Assembly: GCA_964035545.1 (NCBI GenBank)
Contig: OZ037768.1
Coordinates: forward strand, 17,824,200-17,888,199
Reading direction: 5' to 3'
Source: Bugula neritina
Lineage: Eukaryota > Bryozoa > Gymnolaemata > Cheilostomatida > Bugulidae
Length of the DNA stretch: 64,000 nt
The notes beneath the pieces are model-generated. The model was not told the origin of the DNA, did not search any database, and was given only the letters and a program-made list of their open reading frames with translations. Made by a program: the position numbers and the translations under genes. Positions 11,701 to 26,700 of this stretch are shown here, piece by piece (position 1 is the stretch's first letter; the number at the start of each line of letters is the position of its first letter).

Positions 11701-14700
11701 GCCCAGAACTAAAAGCGGTCACCGGTGATCCTAAGCGTATTGAAGATGTACTCAAAAGAGTTGATGCGCTCATTAAGCCTCTATCTGATCTAACCTTTGA
11801 CCCCTTTGCTGTTAAATCCCAAAATCAGTGGAAGAATGTGATGGACGCATTCTATAAGGAAGTTGCTTCAATTGAAAAGGAGGCTATAAACTTTATTGAT
11901 GAGTCATTTAAAAAGTTGCGATCGGCTCAAGGTGCTTTTGAGTTGCTTCAGAAGTTCAAACATATTCGCTCACGACAAGCCATCAATAAACAAATGTTGA
12001 TGAAATTTGACAACATTCTAGAGCGCTATGAAAAAGAGGTTAGTAGCTGCTTCAACCTATCGTCGCCCTGTCCTGTACTGTACTGGTATCAGAACTTCAT
12101 CTATTGTTAGATGATAATTATTACGTGATGCCTGTGCAGTGTGAAGTGTCGTTCTTAATTTTTAGCTTCTACGGACATGTGCACTTATTTTAAGAGTGGG
12201 TATATCATTCTGTTATGACTTTTATTTTTATAATTTTTTATTGACTTGAACTGTTCTGTTAACTTTTAATCAGTTAGCTTTGTTCTGAGCAGTTTATTGT
12301 TTCTGTTCTTAGCTAACAAATAAAGTTGAGTTTAATTTACATTATTTCAATATATGTAGGTGGAAATCATGGACATGCTGTACCAGGAAGGTAAAAACTT
12401 CCCCCCACTATTCAAGAACCAGCCACCTATAGCTGGCTCTGTGTTCTGGGAAAGATCTCTCTTTCTGCGTATGAAGAATACCATCATAAAGTTTCTCACT
12501 ATGGAGGATATGATGATGACTGAAAGAGGCAAAGCTGTACGTTAAGAATTTGCTAACTTGGAGACTTTCAGAATTAGTATAATTATTATTCTTGATTAAA
12601 GACTTTTGAGGAGTTTTTTATGTGTGGTTCTCAATTAAACATAAATATTTAGTCAAAAATCCTTAGATGTCTGAAGTAGGTGGAAGGAACCACAATAAAG
12701 GCCCTAGTAGCTTGGTACTACCTAACTTTGAGTGTGTTCAGAAATAAAATAAGTAGATGGTCTTGATCATATAATTTTACACTTCTTTCTTGTTAATTGT
12801 AGAATTTTTCTTAAATATTTCTGCAGATTACCACAGACTTATGATTTCAATTATATAGTTGATTAGAATATGAAATAACTCAAATATCTCATCTTATATA
12901 AAAACAATTCACTTTTAGTTTTGAGTTTAAGCAATTTAAATGTTTATAGCCGGCAATGTTCAAAACTATAGTATTACATCACGTGTCATTGAGTTGCAAT
13001 TTAGTTGAGGATACGCACACATTATGCATATATTATAGTTGTATTGGTTTATGGTACAGGCTCGTGCCAAGTACTTGAGTGTAGCCCGTCAGATGAAGGA
13101 ATACGAAGACCAGAAGTATGCCCAGTGGAGAGAACATGTGGAACAAGTTCTGCCTGGATTACTTAAGCGTAACCTGCTAGTTAGACCTCCGGCTGTGGCT
13201 GAAACCTTGGCTCTTACACAAGCCCCAGCCCACCAGCCTAGACCTCCTACAGAAGAGAAACCCAGATCTAGCTCTACTAGAAGATCTGCAGGTAAAACGC
13301 TACTCTGTAGCAACCATACACTATACTATACTACTATACAGCAGCCGTACACTATACTATACTACTATACAACAACCATACACTATACTATACTATTATA
13401 CAGCAACCATACACTATACTATACTACTATACAGCAACCATACACTATACTATACTATTATACAGCAACCATACACTATACTATACTACTATACAGCAAC
13501 CATACACTATACTATACTATTATACAGCAACCATACACTATACTATACTACTCTGTAGCAACCATACACTATACTATACTACTATACAGCAACCATACAC
13601 TATACTATACTACTATACAGCAACCATACACTATACTATACTACTATACAGCAACCATACACTATACTATACTATTATACAGCAACCATACACTATACTA
13701 CACTACTATACAGCAACCATACACTATACTATACTATACTACTATACAGCAACCATACACTATACTACACTACTATACTATGCTACTATGCAATAACTAA
13801 AGTATATTGCTATACATCAGTTCACAATTTGATGAAACTACTCAGAGTTTTCCTATGCTGAAATATTTATTTTAGTAGTTGACCAATTGGTCTGATCAAA
13901 TGGAAGTTAGGAGTTTGTCTGAAAATATAAAGGCTTTTACTCTTGCATATCATTTCAATATTTTAAATAGGCTCATGAAGTCTCACTAGTATACTTTATA
14001 GTAAGTCATGACTCATTTTACACGATATTATGACTGCGTATCTGTAGTATGTAATCAGACAAAGTCAAGCTAAAATCAAGCTTTTAATGGGACAAACTTC
14101 CCATTCATTGTTTTAAAAAACATCACTAAAATGTTTTGGGTGAGTAGAAAGTCATGGAATATATGTGATATGATAAATAGGTAGAACACCTGTGCCAGCC
14201 ATAGAAGTTGTAGTTGCTGAGGAAGTTGCCCCCTCTACCAATGGTATTTATGTTCCACTTGAGTGTTTATAATGCATTGTGCTGCCTGCCATTAACTACT
14301 AATCCCCCTGCCATTTCAACAACACCTAACTGCAAGCTTATGAAGCGAGTCATGCTTTTGAAACAAAGATTAGCACATAATATTCGTAAAGCTGACAATG
14401 CTAGGTAGTATAACACATTGAAAGAGAAGTGTTTACATGCTGCGCTCTAGTTGTATGATACTAATGCTGTCAGCATCTATCAACAGCTGAAACTAATGTC
14501 TAATGCTGTTGCTATGTCTACTAACTTCAACAATAACACAGGAGTTTGTTGTGTTTGCAGTTAAAGCACCTTCTAATGACAAAAGCGAAGTGCCAGCTTT
14601 GGTAGATCTTGATACACTTACAGGTACCAGATTCCATGAGCTTTGGTTGATTAGTGTGATTCAGATTTAAACATATCTGATCGCCTTCTAAAATATTATT

Positions 14701-17700
14701 TGATGATTTGAATTTGGTTGTGTAAAATATGTGTGTTAAACAGTCAGTTGCTAACAAAATTATTCATTGAAGTTTTTATTTTATATTATTTTAGTTTTTG
14801 GCGTTCTTCTACGCAGAATTATTGTAGTTTAGTCAAAGAAAAGATGCTGTTAGCTTTAATCATGATTACATTACAATTGCAAGGTGATTATGCATGTTAG
14901 ATATTATTACTTGGTGAACTATTGTAGAGAAGAAAGTGAGATACGTTGTGGACTTTGACCCAGAAATTACAGAGATCGTCACCGAGACCAAAATGATGGA
15001 GAATCTGGGTTTTTCTGTGCCAGAAATTGCCCGTAATGTTGCTCTTCAGGAAGACAAGTACATTCAGTATGTTGATGGACTCAAAGTGATGCTGAAGAGA
15101 TACCACACAGTTCTCCACTCTCTTGATCATTCTGAGGTGAGAATGTGTTAGCCAGTAGTGGATTTCTGGTTCCTATATTATATTATGATACTGGAACTAT
15201 GCTATTACTATATTATAATATTGCACTGGGACTATGCTATTATTTCTGTCAATTAGCCACTTGACTTTGTTTAAACTATGAATATCAGTTTGCCACTTGG
15301 TTAACTACATTTTTGAAAATCCTAAATTCGTGCTAGTTGAAGAAATGATGAAATTAGCAATATGATAATTATGATAATGAATAATGATGCACTTGATTGA
15401 CAATTTTGCAGCTAAAACTCTAAGTTTATCTCAATTATAACATGTATTTAACAATTTTTCATTCAAGTGTGACTCAAAAATTTAATTGCCTAATTTTTGA
15501 AGTTGTTTAACGTACTATAAACTACAACCACCAGGCCTACTGTTTTTTTCTATGGTGTACACATCAACATTGCAGACTCTGCTCCTGGAAGATCACCTGA
15601 AAGAGTTGAGACGGTGCATCAGGCCAGGAGCCACCCGACACAACTGGAGCACTCTCGGAGTCTTTGATTTCATTGCTAAATGCAACAACAACATTGGCAA
15701 ATTCGAGTCTCTGGTGCACCAGATTCAGAAGAATGCGAATGACATCAAAGAGAGGCTCAACGCCATGGAGTCTACTAACCTGTTTAGAGAGCCGGAGAAG
15801 AAATTTGACCAACTGCCAACATGCAAGGTATTGAACAGTATATGTATAACGTGTGAGCTCAATTTGCTCCACATACTTTACCTATAGTCTTGTTAGCAGA
15901 GCAGATGCATCATTTCCTGTTCTAATACTACTAGCATCATATTCTCAACTAGACTCTGGCACTTTGTAGGAGCTGTTTGAGTACATCGAGCAGGAGCGTA
16001 CCAAAGAGTATGAAAGCTTAGCCTTGAGGTATAAGGCAATTGGTCCTCTTCTCATCAAGATGGAGGGTCTGGTAACACTTTCCAATAGTGGGAAGAATCC
16101 TAAGCTACAGCAGTATTATGCCCATTGGGAGAGGAAGATCTATCAGTCAATCACAACAGTACGTACTTCTATAAAGCAACAAATACTACTAATGTCTTTC
16201 AAATATAACAAATATTTAAATAAAATTTTCACTTGCAGGTTTGTTTATTTCATATTAGATTAAAAGCTGATGCACATTTGCTTGCTTGTTTTAAATTATA
16301 TTAAAACATTACTTATATATAAACTTTACAAGTGAAGTAATAATTTTTATTGCAGATGATAATGAGAAACCTGAAGCATTTCGACGCCACAATATGTGGC
16401 AACAGGCCTCTCTTTCAGATTGACACTTTACTAGCAGCTCCGGATGTTGTGCTGAACCCAGCCGCTAACGATGTGTACAAAATGGCGTTGCAAAGTGTTC
16501 GTGACTGCGTGGAAGGGTACGAATTGTCTGTTATACCCGAGTACTATCTTTTAATACTAATATTAAGTATTTACATGTAGTGTTTTTTTATTCATATTAC
16601 CTCTTGGAAAAAAAAATTCAAATCTTTAGATCTATGTGTAATCTGAAGTATTTGATATTATTCAAGTTCTGCTGCGTTTCATGCTAAGATTGCTTTCTTA
16701 TCTGAATGTTATCTTTTATATGATTCAAGAAGTTAAATAAACTCATTTTTTACCAGTAAACTATTTTACGTTGCCATAGTCTTAGTATTTGTATATTGAT
16801 TACCGTTGGTGTTTTAGGACAAAAGTATTTCCACGGTGGATGCACGGCACATGCATAGCGTGTCCTCCACAGAAAGTGGATGGCGAGGACGAACCGTATG
16901 TGTTCAGCTTCTTCACGGACATATCGGTGGATCCCGACGTCATCGAGCAAGTCCAGCATATTCAGACCAACGTGAAGACAACTCTCACTAATCTCACCAA
17001 GTACCTACAAAGATGGAAGAAGTTCAGACAAATCTGGATCTCTGATAAGGTATGCTTAGCAATCTTAAATCCAGTACTTTGTAGCATAATTATTAGATAT
17101 AGTGTACTTTTTTTCTAGAATAAGTTCTGGAATATAATTCGTTTTTATTCTCACACCTATGTAAGGGTTGTAATGCTCCATTATGATATTATGCATGCAC
17201 GATTATACTGTAACCATTATTTACACATGTACTTTGAGATAAGCTAATCTCCAGCCTACTTTGATTCATTTATACACGTTTGATTATTTTGATTACGAAA
17301 TAATTTTAATAACATGTATTTATTTTTGTAGCAAGTGAAAGCAGACAAATGGTTCAGCAAGGAACCCACTATTGTAAACTTTGACGATAAATTTCAACAC
17401 TACCAGAAAATGACAGAAGACATAGAGAAGATGCCACTGACAAAGAACCAAGAGTGCATAACTCTACACATGAGCTCTTTGCAATTTGCTGTCAAAAACC
17501 ATGTTGTGCAGTGGATTAACATTTACGGCAAGATACTTCACACTTCTGCCTCAACTAGTCTCTTCTCTCTCTCTGAGGAAATGCAGGTGAGTAATATAAT
17601 GCGTGGTGTAATAGTTGGCAACATTCCGTACTGCATGTTTGCAATAGGCTTTAGTAACTATTATTAAGTATTGTCAAAATGTTTGAGTATTCATCAAATG

Positions 17701-20700
17701 TCCTACAAAGTTATATTACAATTAATGTAAGACAGTTTTAATTAGCTATTGTTATCTGTAGTAATTTTTACACAAAATAATTCTACTGAAACTTTAGGTT
17801 AGTGTCTCCAGTTAATTTCATCGATTATTTTATAAACTGATGTCTTTAGTAAATATGAGACGATAATAATTAGAAATTGTTTGTAGAGAAGAGCAGAAGG
17901 TTTAACTCGAGTTCCAAGTACTCTTGAAGATCTCAAGTTTGTCCTTGGCACTATATCCGAAATTAAGACTTCCTCCCTTGATGTGGAAACTAGCATCAGA
18001 GACATGAGGGAAAGATACAGAGTGCTGGACCACTACAACCTTCCAGTATGTTGATTCAACACACATAATGTTACGCTAAATTTTATATCATATAGGCGTG
18101 CTTGTCAAGTTTTTTCAGTGCTTGCATAACGTATAGGGGAATAAGAATTGTGTATGGAGAATTGTTGAAAATTGGTTGTTTATTTTTTTCAACTTTGTAC
18201 AGCATCTGCTGTTGGCATAGTTTATAGATACATATAATTTTTACATAAAATAAAAATGTTGAAAGAGCATTCATATAATACAGAGCTTTGTGACGTCTTT
18301 ACAGATTCCAGATGCTGAGCAACAGCTGGCTGACAATATATGGGCCAAGTGGGAAGATTTGGTGCTGGACAGTAAGAATGTTGATGCTAGCCTGGTAGTT
18401 GTAAAGAAGAAGTTTACGGAGATCACCACCGTTCAGATCGGAGACTTTGGTGCTGAAGTGCAGAAGTTTCAAGACAAATTTAAGATGTATGGTCCAGGTG
18501 CTATTGGCAGAGATTTAGATAAAGGTATGACAGATCTGCTTTTTAAAACTCCATAATACTTTTTTTGTTTTATCAAATTTAATTAACATGATTGTTAATA
18601 TATTTGTATAATATTATGTATAGGCATGGAGTTGATGAAGCAGTACAAGGAAGAACTGAGCAAGTACGAGAGTGAGCAGAGAGAGCTCACAAATGCCGAG
18701 AAGTTGTTTGATCTTCCAATAACTCAATACCCTGAACTGTTGGCTGCTCAGAAGGAAATGAAAGCATTGGAACAAATCTATCAAATCTATGATGAGCAGA
18801 AGGTTAATAGCCATTCAATTTATTGCATTGCTCATTTTTCCTTTAAAATAGTTTTTGTACTTGAAGTGCACCTATAATTTTTTCTTACTTGATTTTACAG
18901 AGGTTTTTAATTTACCTATGAGATGTACACTATATTCACCATAATATTTGCTTAAAACAAGATTATTCTTATAGAAAGCAAGAGAGCAGTGGTCAGAAAC
19001 TCTCTGGGCTAACCTCAACGTCAATGTTCTGCAAGATGGAATAGAAAGCTACATGAAGAACCTGAGGCGGCTGCCGCGAGACGTCAAGAACCTGCCTGTA
19101 GCTCGTATGCTTGACGAAATCATGAAAGAGTTTCGGGACTCTTTGCCGCTGTTCATGGATCTGAAACATGAGGCTCTGCGAACCAGACATTGGAATGAAC
19201 TGATGAAAAAGACTGGACAATCCTTTGAAATGAACCCTGACACATTTACATTGGCTAACATCTTCGCTATGGAGCTCAACAGATATAGCGAGACCATTGG
19301 AGAGATTGTGACTGCAGCTACAAAAGAACTCAGCATTGAGAAGGTAACTTTTTACAATCTTTATTGTGTAGCTATCTGTTGCAATATATTGGTGAGGGAT
19401 TAGGTAAAATACTGTAGAAAAGTTGTTCATGACTAGAGTACGCGGTTGCCATCTTGTTACTGTAAAATTTACACATTTATAAGAAATTTTTGAACAGTCA
19501 TCTAATGCTCGTTAAGCACAATGTACCTACATGTAGTCTCTGTTTTTCTTTACTTTTTGGAGTAGCACTCAAATTATATGAGTTTATATTGATAAAATTG
19601 GGTAAAATTTTTATACTAACTTGTAAAGTAGGAAAGAATTGTTGGGCTAAAAAGTAGTAAAACTGCTTTTTTATTGAATTTATTTTTACTGGGCTATTTT
19701 TAATGACTAGGGAGTTAAAGAGGTGGAAGAAACTTGGCAGTCGATGAAGTTTAATGTAGTAAAATACACCAAAGGAACGTCTGACAGAGGGTTTATTCTC
19801 GGAGCGGTTGATGAGATTTTGCAGACCCTTGATGACAACGCCATGAATCTTCAATCAATGTCAGCATCTCGTTTTATTGGTCCTTTCATGAATTCTGTGC
19901 AAAACTGGGAGAAGAGTCTCTCACTGATCAGTGAAGTGCTGGATGTAAGTTTCAATACCAACTTTTTGATCTCCAGGTTTTGCTGTTGAATATACTTCTT
20001 GATCTCCCGGCTTTACTGTTGGAATATGCTAGAAAGGTGATGCTTATATCTTTGTACTGGACAGGTGTGGATGTTGGTGCAGAGGAAGTGGATGTATCTG
20101 GAGGGAATATTCATAGGAGGAGATATCAGATCTCAACTACCTGAGGAGGCCAAGAAGTTTGACCAGATTGACAAGACGTTCAGGACCATAATGAATGAAA
20201 CATTCAAACAGCCCAACATTAAACTAGGTCTGTAGTACGTGTGTTTACAAGATAAATATTTTAAGAAAATAGAAGTTCCAGTAAATATACTACACGTATT
20301 TTAGTAGCTATATTTGTTCAAGCAACATTATAATCATTTTGATTTTGTATTTTAGCTTGTCACGCAAACAATCGTCTCTTGGATCTTGAACACATCAGTG
20401 AAGGTCTGGAAAAGTGTCAGAAGTCGCTAAATGATTACCTGGACTCGAAGCGTAACGCTTTCCCTCGTTTCTTCTTCATATCAGATGACGAGTTGCTGAG
20501 TATTCTGGGTAGCAGTGACCCCGAGTGTGTGCAGGAGCATATGATAAAGGTAAATTCTTTATTTTACTCAACTACAGCTTATACATGTCAGCAAGTTTAG
20601 TCATTTTGCATTTTCTCATAATTGTAACTAAGGTTTGTGATCCTTGAGTAAATAAGACCAAGTTACTTTATAGAAAGTATAATTTTTTATATTTGAATAA

Positions 20701-23700
20701 ATAAGCAAATATAAAATGTTTAGCCATTTAATATACTGCTAATGCTAATTTATGCACTAGGGGATTGGTCTGGAATATCATTTTTACTGTAGATTTACTT
20801 TAAGAATAATATTTTGAAAAATTGTAAAAGTACTAAATTTGTTTAATTTTTGTGATTTGCAGATGTTCGACAACATTGCTGCTCTAAAATTCTCTAAGAA
20901 TCAAGCCAACAATGAAGTCACAGCTCTTGGCATGATCTCAGCTGAGAAGGAAGAGATGGAATACAGAGCTACTGTAGCTGCAGAAGGACGAGTTGAGGAT
21001 TGGATGACAGAAGTGTTGAATGAAATGAGACGCACTAATAGGCTGATTACCAAGGAGGCTATTTTCTACTACTGTGCAAATAACAAGACAAGGTAAGGCA
21101 ACTCTGATAGAATTTTATAAATTTTAGTTGAGGATTTCCTGATTTACCAGCTATATTTTTGATGTACTGCAAGTCATATTGAAAACATAATCTGTTTATA
21201 ATTATAAATAGCGCAATGCAAATGGTAAAAAACAGTCTACATTGAAATGCTGTAACCCCTGTACATATGTATTTGTATTACTTTAGAGTCGAATGGATGA
21301 AAATGTACCAAGGTATGGTGGCGCTGGCTGGTAATCAGATTTGGTGGACGTGGGAAGTGGAAGATGTCTTTCACAAAGCCAAGAAAGGCGGGAAGACGGC
21401 TATGAAGGTGCGTGTGTGTGTTTATTATCGCCGTGTATAGGCAGATGTGCTGTTTCTATATTTACAATGATACTGAGTTATAGGCTATTATGCTGATAGT
21501 ATAGTATGGTTCTCAGAACTGCACTGATTGCATATGGTAGCAATGGAGTTGAAGTGTTTGTTTTCTGCTAGGATTATGCTAAGAAGCTGCACAAGCAGAT
21601 TGGAGATCTGGTAGTGGAGGTGAGATCCCCTCTCAGCAAGAATGACAGAGCGAAGTTCAACTCTGTACTCATCATTGATGTACACGCTCGTGATATAATC
21701 GACTCTTTCGTACGAGACAGGTGAGAAATATATTGTTAGTGGTTGTGGTTTCACATCTAATTGCTCGAGTTCAGAGTCTTTTGGCGCATTTGCAAATACT
21801 CTTTGTTTGAATAAAAAAGCTTTATTAGAAAAAATTTAAATTCTATTTGTACAGTCATATGATAGATAGCCTGCAAATGACATTGGTCTGCAAATGATGT
21901 ATTGATGCATTGCCCAACGTTTGATTTAGGTGCAAAAAAAGTTTTTTCTATATTCTAAGCTCTTTATTTTTCCTTATAAATTCTGGTTTGGGACGCAGAT
22001 TGAAATTCATGCAAGTTCACATAACTTCTTTTGCTACATTTTTCATCTAAAACATAGGCTTTTCCCAATTTCTCTACTGCTGCACCTACCTTTAACATTC
22101 TGAACAATTATTTTAGTATTCTGAATGAGCGTGAGTTTGAGTGGGAGAGTCAGCTGAGGTTCTACTGGGACAAGGAGCCAGACGAGCTGATGGTGAGACA
22201 ATGCACTGGCACCTTCGGCTACGGGTATGAGTACATGGGACTCAATGGCCGTCTGGTCATCACACCTCTTACCGACAGAATCTACCTCACCTTAACCCAG
22301 GCTCTGAGTATGCAGCTGGGTGGTGCACCTGCCGGACCCGCTGGTACTGGTAAAACTGAAACTACAAAGGATTTGGCTAAGGCTCTTGGTCTTCTCTGTG
22401 TTGTCACCAACTGTGGAGAGGGCATGGATTACAAAGTAAGAAGTGCTTATGGTGTTTAGCTGATATACTATTCTTATAACTTCCTATATACATGCTGCAA
22501 ATTAATGTAGGTGCTAAACAGAACATAAATGTTCTCCTAACTTGGACTTATATTACTGTAGGCCGTAGGAAAGATATTTTCTGGACTGTGTCAGTGTGGA
22601 GCCTGGGGCTGTTTTGATGAGTTCAACAGAATTGACGTATCTGTGTTGTCTGTCATCTCCACACAGCTGAGCACCATACGACAGGCTCTCATCATGGAGC
22701 TCACCAGATTTCACGTGCGCTACTAAATGTCTATATCTCTATTCAGTGGCCCTCACTTTCTATAACTAAGATTATATATGACTTCAACATTTGTTAGTCT
22801 GTTCTTAAAGTAATGGAATAGTTCATTTTAAATTAGAAAATGTTGAAGAACTTTTTCAATGAGTTAGTTTATTATTTCAGTTTGAGGGGCAGGAGATAGC
22901 CATCGACAACCGTATGGGTATTTTCATCACAATGAACCCAGGTTATGCTGGACGTACTGAACTGCCGGAGTCTGTGAAAGCTCTCTTCAGACCTGTAGTA
23001 GTAATTGTACCTGACTTGCAGCAGATCTGTGAGATTATGTTGTTCTCTGAGGGCTTCCTCATGGCTAAGGTTAGTACTGAATCTATGAGAAATGTGTTAC
23101 TGTTTTGAGGACAGCCGACTACAACCGCTACACCATAACTTTTGTAAACTATACGTACTACGACTGAAAGTATGTAAGCAGGCTGAAAGCTGTACAACAT
23201 TATTTTCAAGAAGCATATTGAAATATATATTAAAAGACCAGCTTTCAGCCATAAGATAAAATGACTATCATTGAGTGAAGTCTAATGAGATTGATTTTAC
23301 TTTTGCAATGGTCATTTTGTTGAATGACAAAGAGCCTGAATGTTTCATAAAAATGTTAATGTCCTTCTTAATGTAAGTTATATGGTGAAAATAGGCCTAA
23401 TTATCCTTAATTAAATATATTTGACTTAATTCCTCATAAGTCTACCTTAGGCAAGTAACTCGCAAACATACTGTTTATAGATATTGGCCAAGAAGATGAC
23501 TGTGTTGTACAAGTTGGCCAAAGAACAGCTCTCCAAACAATACCATTATGACTTTGGTCTCAGAGCTCTTAAATCTGTCCTCGTTATGGCTGGAGAACTC
23601 AAACGAGGTACATTGTTGTTAAAGTGATATCTGAAGGAGGTTTGAACCATCGTGTTGTGCTCACACTTTAAAATTCAAGACCACTGAGTATTTTATGCTA

Positions 23701-26700
23701 AGCTCTTGTTGTTTGAGAACACTTCATAGTTTCTATAAACTGATAAACTCATTGTGCTGCAGAATTGTTATTTGTAATAATAGGGTTTGTTCTAACTATT
23801 CAAGTGTAATAAGTAGTTTCTCAAAGTCCTTATGCTATCTGTCTCCTAAGGTTCCCCTGATCTGCCCGAGGACGTGGTGCTGATGAGAGCTCTAAGAGAT
23901 ATGAATCTGCCGAAGTTTGTGTTTGAGGATGTTCCACTCTTCCTGGGACTGATCCAGGATCTGTTCCCCGGCCTGGACTGCCCTCGAGTCAGATACCCTG
24001 ACTTCAATGATGCTGTCGAGGCTGTCATCCAGGAGAATGGCTACGTGGAACTTGCAGATCAAGTAGGTTCTTTATTGAAATTTTTAAACATTCAAAGTTA
24101 ATGTTTTTTGTTTACATAAACACAATGTTGTCTTATAAAACTTAAATTATTTAATACACTAGAACCCTAACTGTGTCAGAATGTATCATATATATTTTGT
24201 ATAATTATTATATCATTCACTAGATCTAACTGAGCCTTATAAGCTAACTTGTCGGTTGGTTTTCTTAGTAAAGCCATAGGCGTTTATACAACATTTTAGG
24301 CAGTCAGATAGTAAATGCTATTAATTGCCATATCTTGAACTATTTTACAGGTGGACAAAGTGGTGCAGCTGTATGAGACAATGATGACGAGACATACGAC
24401 CATGGTTGTTGGGCCAACTGGGGGAGGTAAATCTGTGGTCATCAACACTCTTGCTCAAGCTCAAATTAAACTTGGGTGTCAAACCAAACTCTACACTATC
24501 AACCCTAAAGACAGGAGTGTTATTGAGCTGTATGGTAAGTCTTGGTATTGCGCACGATTTAGTCATGGCTAGTAATTTCTTGATCATAGTCTTTTCTTGG
24601 AGATATGTAAGGTTTAATCATTTTAATTTTATTCACAGGTATTCTTGACCCAGCCACGCGTGATTGGACGGATGGTCTATTGTCAAATATCTTCAGAGAA
24701 ATCAACAAACCAACTGATAAAAATGAGAGGAAATACATTGTATTTGATGGAGATGTAGATGCATTGTGGGTGGAGAATATGAACTCCGTGATGGATGACA
24801 ATCGTCTGCTGACACTTGCCAATGGCGAACGTATCCGTCTGCAGAAACATTGTGCTCTTCTCTTTGAGGTTGGTATTGATATCTTTTGGTCAATAAGTTT
24901 TCTTGTAGACATCACCATATCACTATTTAGTATTTAACAATTAATTTCTTGAATTATCTTTATAGGTGTTTGACCTACAATATGCGTCACCCGCCACTGT
25001 GTCTCGCTGTGGTATGGTTTATGTGGATCCTAAGAACTTGGGCTATGAACCTTTCTGGAAGAAGTGGCTCAACACTCGTAATAACAAACAGGAAAAAGAG
25101 TGGCTGAGCCAGCTGTATGACAAGTACGTCATATCCTGCATTGACATGATCATTGAGGGCGTTGTGGACGGCAAACAGGGAGAGAAGATGAAAACCATTA
25201 CTCCTCTAACAAATCTGAACTTGGTATGCAAGACATGATGTATCTGTTAGATAGAAAGTAATAATAATAGATGAGAAATTAGATTACATTATTTATTCCA
25301 GTCTTGTGTAGATTGAGTTTTTCTCATGTGTACAACTCTGATTATAGGTAACTCAGTTGGCTAATATGCTCAATGCTCTGTTGGTAAAAGAGCAGGCGGA
25401 ATTTGAACATCTGCATGCCTTGTTCTTACAATGTCTGTACTGGTCAGCTGGTGGGGCTCTGCTGGAAGATGGTAAAGTCAAGTTTGATAACTACATCAAG
25501 TACATGTGCGGACTTACCCAAGTCGGTGGAAAACGCGCTGGCCCAGGTGATTATATTGCATTACTCTGTAATGTTGTATGAACTGCAAATGCTTTGCTAA
25601 ACATTAGTGATTTAAAATTTTACCCCAATGAATGGTTTGTTTTTTATTATTCTTTGCAGACAGCTTGATGCTTACTGTTTCTTATTCACAGTATATAACA
25701 GTAATAGAAATGAGTTGGTGTAAATTGACTTTATATTTGTGAAAGGAAATTTGAGGATCAGAAATTCGTTCTATTTCTTTCTTAGTATTTTGTGACTATC
25801 TGTATGTCTTCTGAGTCTAATACTGGTTGCATATATTGCAGGTGAGATACCAGATGACAGTTCCCTGTATGAATACTTCTGGGATACAGAAGCTTTAGAA
25901 TGGGTAGCTTGGAAGGATAAAGTACCACAGTACATCCACGATCCTGAAAAACGCTTCCCCGAGATTTTAGTCCCTACTGTGGACACCGTGAGAACAACAT
26001 GGCTGATAGAGAACCAAGTTCGTATCAAGAGACCCGCACTGCTAGTTGGTGAGACTGGCACCAGCAAATCAGCCACCACACAGAACTTTTTGAGAGGTAA
26101 AGTATTTGTAGTCGTGTTTCATCCAGTGTAAAATATGTATTTTGCAGTTTCTCTGAGGGTTCATGGAGTAAAAATCGGCCATAACTTGATGAAGTCGCAT
26201 ATTCAATAATTTTGTGATCACATCTGTAATATTGGTTATAAATTATATTTCCGATACAGGATTGGATAAGGAAGCATACCTGTTGCTACTTGTCAACTTC
26301 TCATCTCGAACCACCTCCATGGATGTGCAGAGAAACTTGGAAGCCAATGTTGAAAAGAGAACAAAAGATACATACGGACCTCCCCCTGGCAAACGTCTGC
26401 TGATATTTGTTGATGACATGAACATGCCTCAAGTGGACACGTATGGAACACAGCAGCCTATTGCTCTGCTCAAGTTGCTCTTGGAGAGAGGAGGTATTTA
26501 TGATCGTGGAAAAGATTTGAACTGGAAAAATTTGAAAGACATCGGATATCTTGCTGCTATGGGTAGAGCTGGAGGTGGAAGGAATGAGACTGATCCCAGA
26601 TTCATCTCACTCTTTTCTGTGTTCAACATGACATTCCCATCAGAAGAGTCTCTCTTCCTCATTTACAACTCTATACTGAAAGGACATCTCCAGCCCTTTG

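Larger units (their letters stand above)
8987..17049 (+). other. DNAH10: DNAH10 part: tail region, DHC_N1 type (exons 5-19)
   Basis: Exons 8987-9211, 9428-9649, 9960-10113, 10318-10726, 10969-11167, 11673-12038, 12360-12536, 13060-13291, 14181-14243, 14561-14623, 14928-15136, 15576-15827, 15970-16158, 16356-16516 and 16818-17049 encode residues 181 to about 1231. This is the helical stem that anchors the chain and binds intermediate and light chains. It includes the conserved block around [12 protein letters not shown] (exon 8). Exons 13 and 14 are both exactly 63 nt and phase 1-1, and they encode a poorly conserved Pro/Val-rich linker. Confidence 0.85.

Noticed and set aside
13292-13800. Open frame continuing exon 12 of DNAH10 through a Tyr/Thr-rich repeat
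   Set aside because: It is read-through of the intronic minisatellite. The exon ends at 13291 with GTAAAA and the in-frame continuation is found at 14181.
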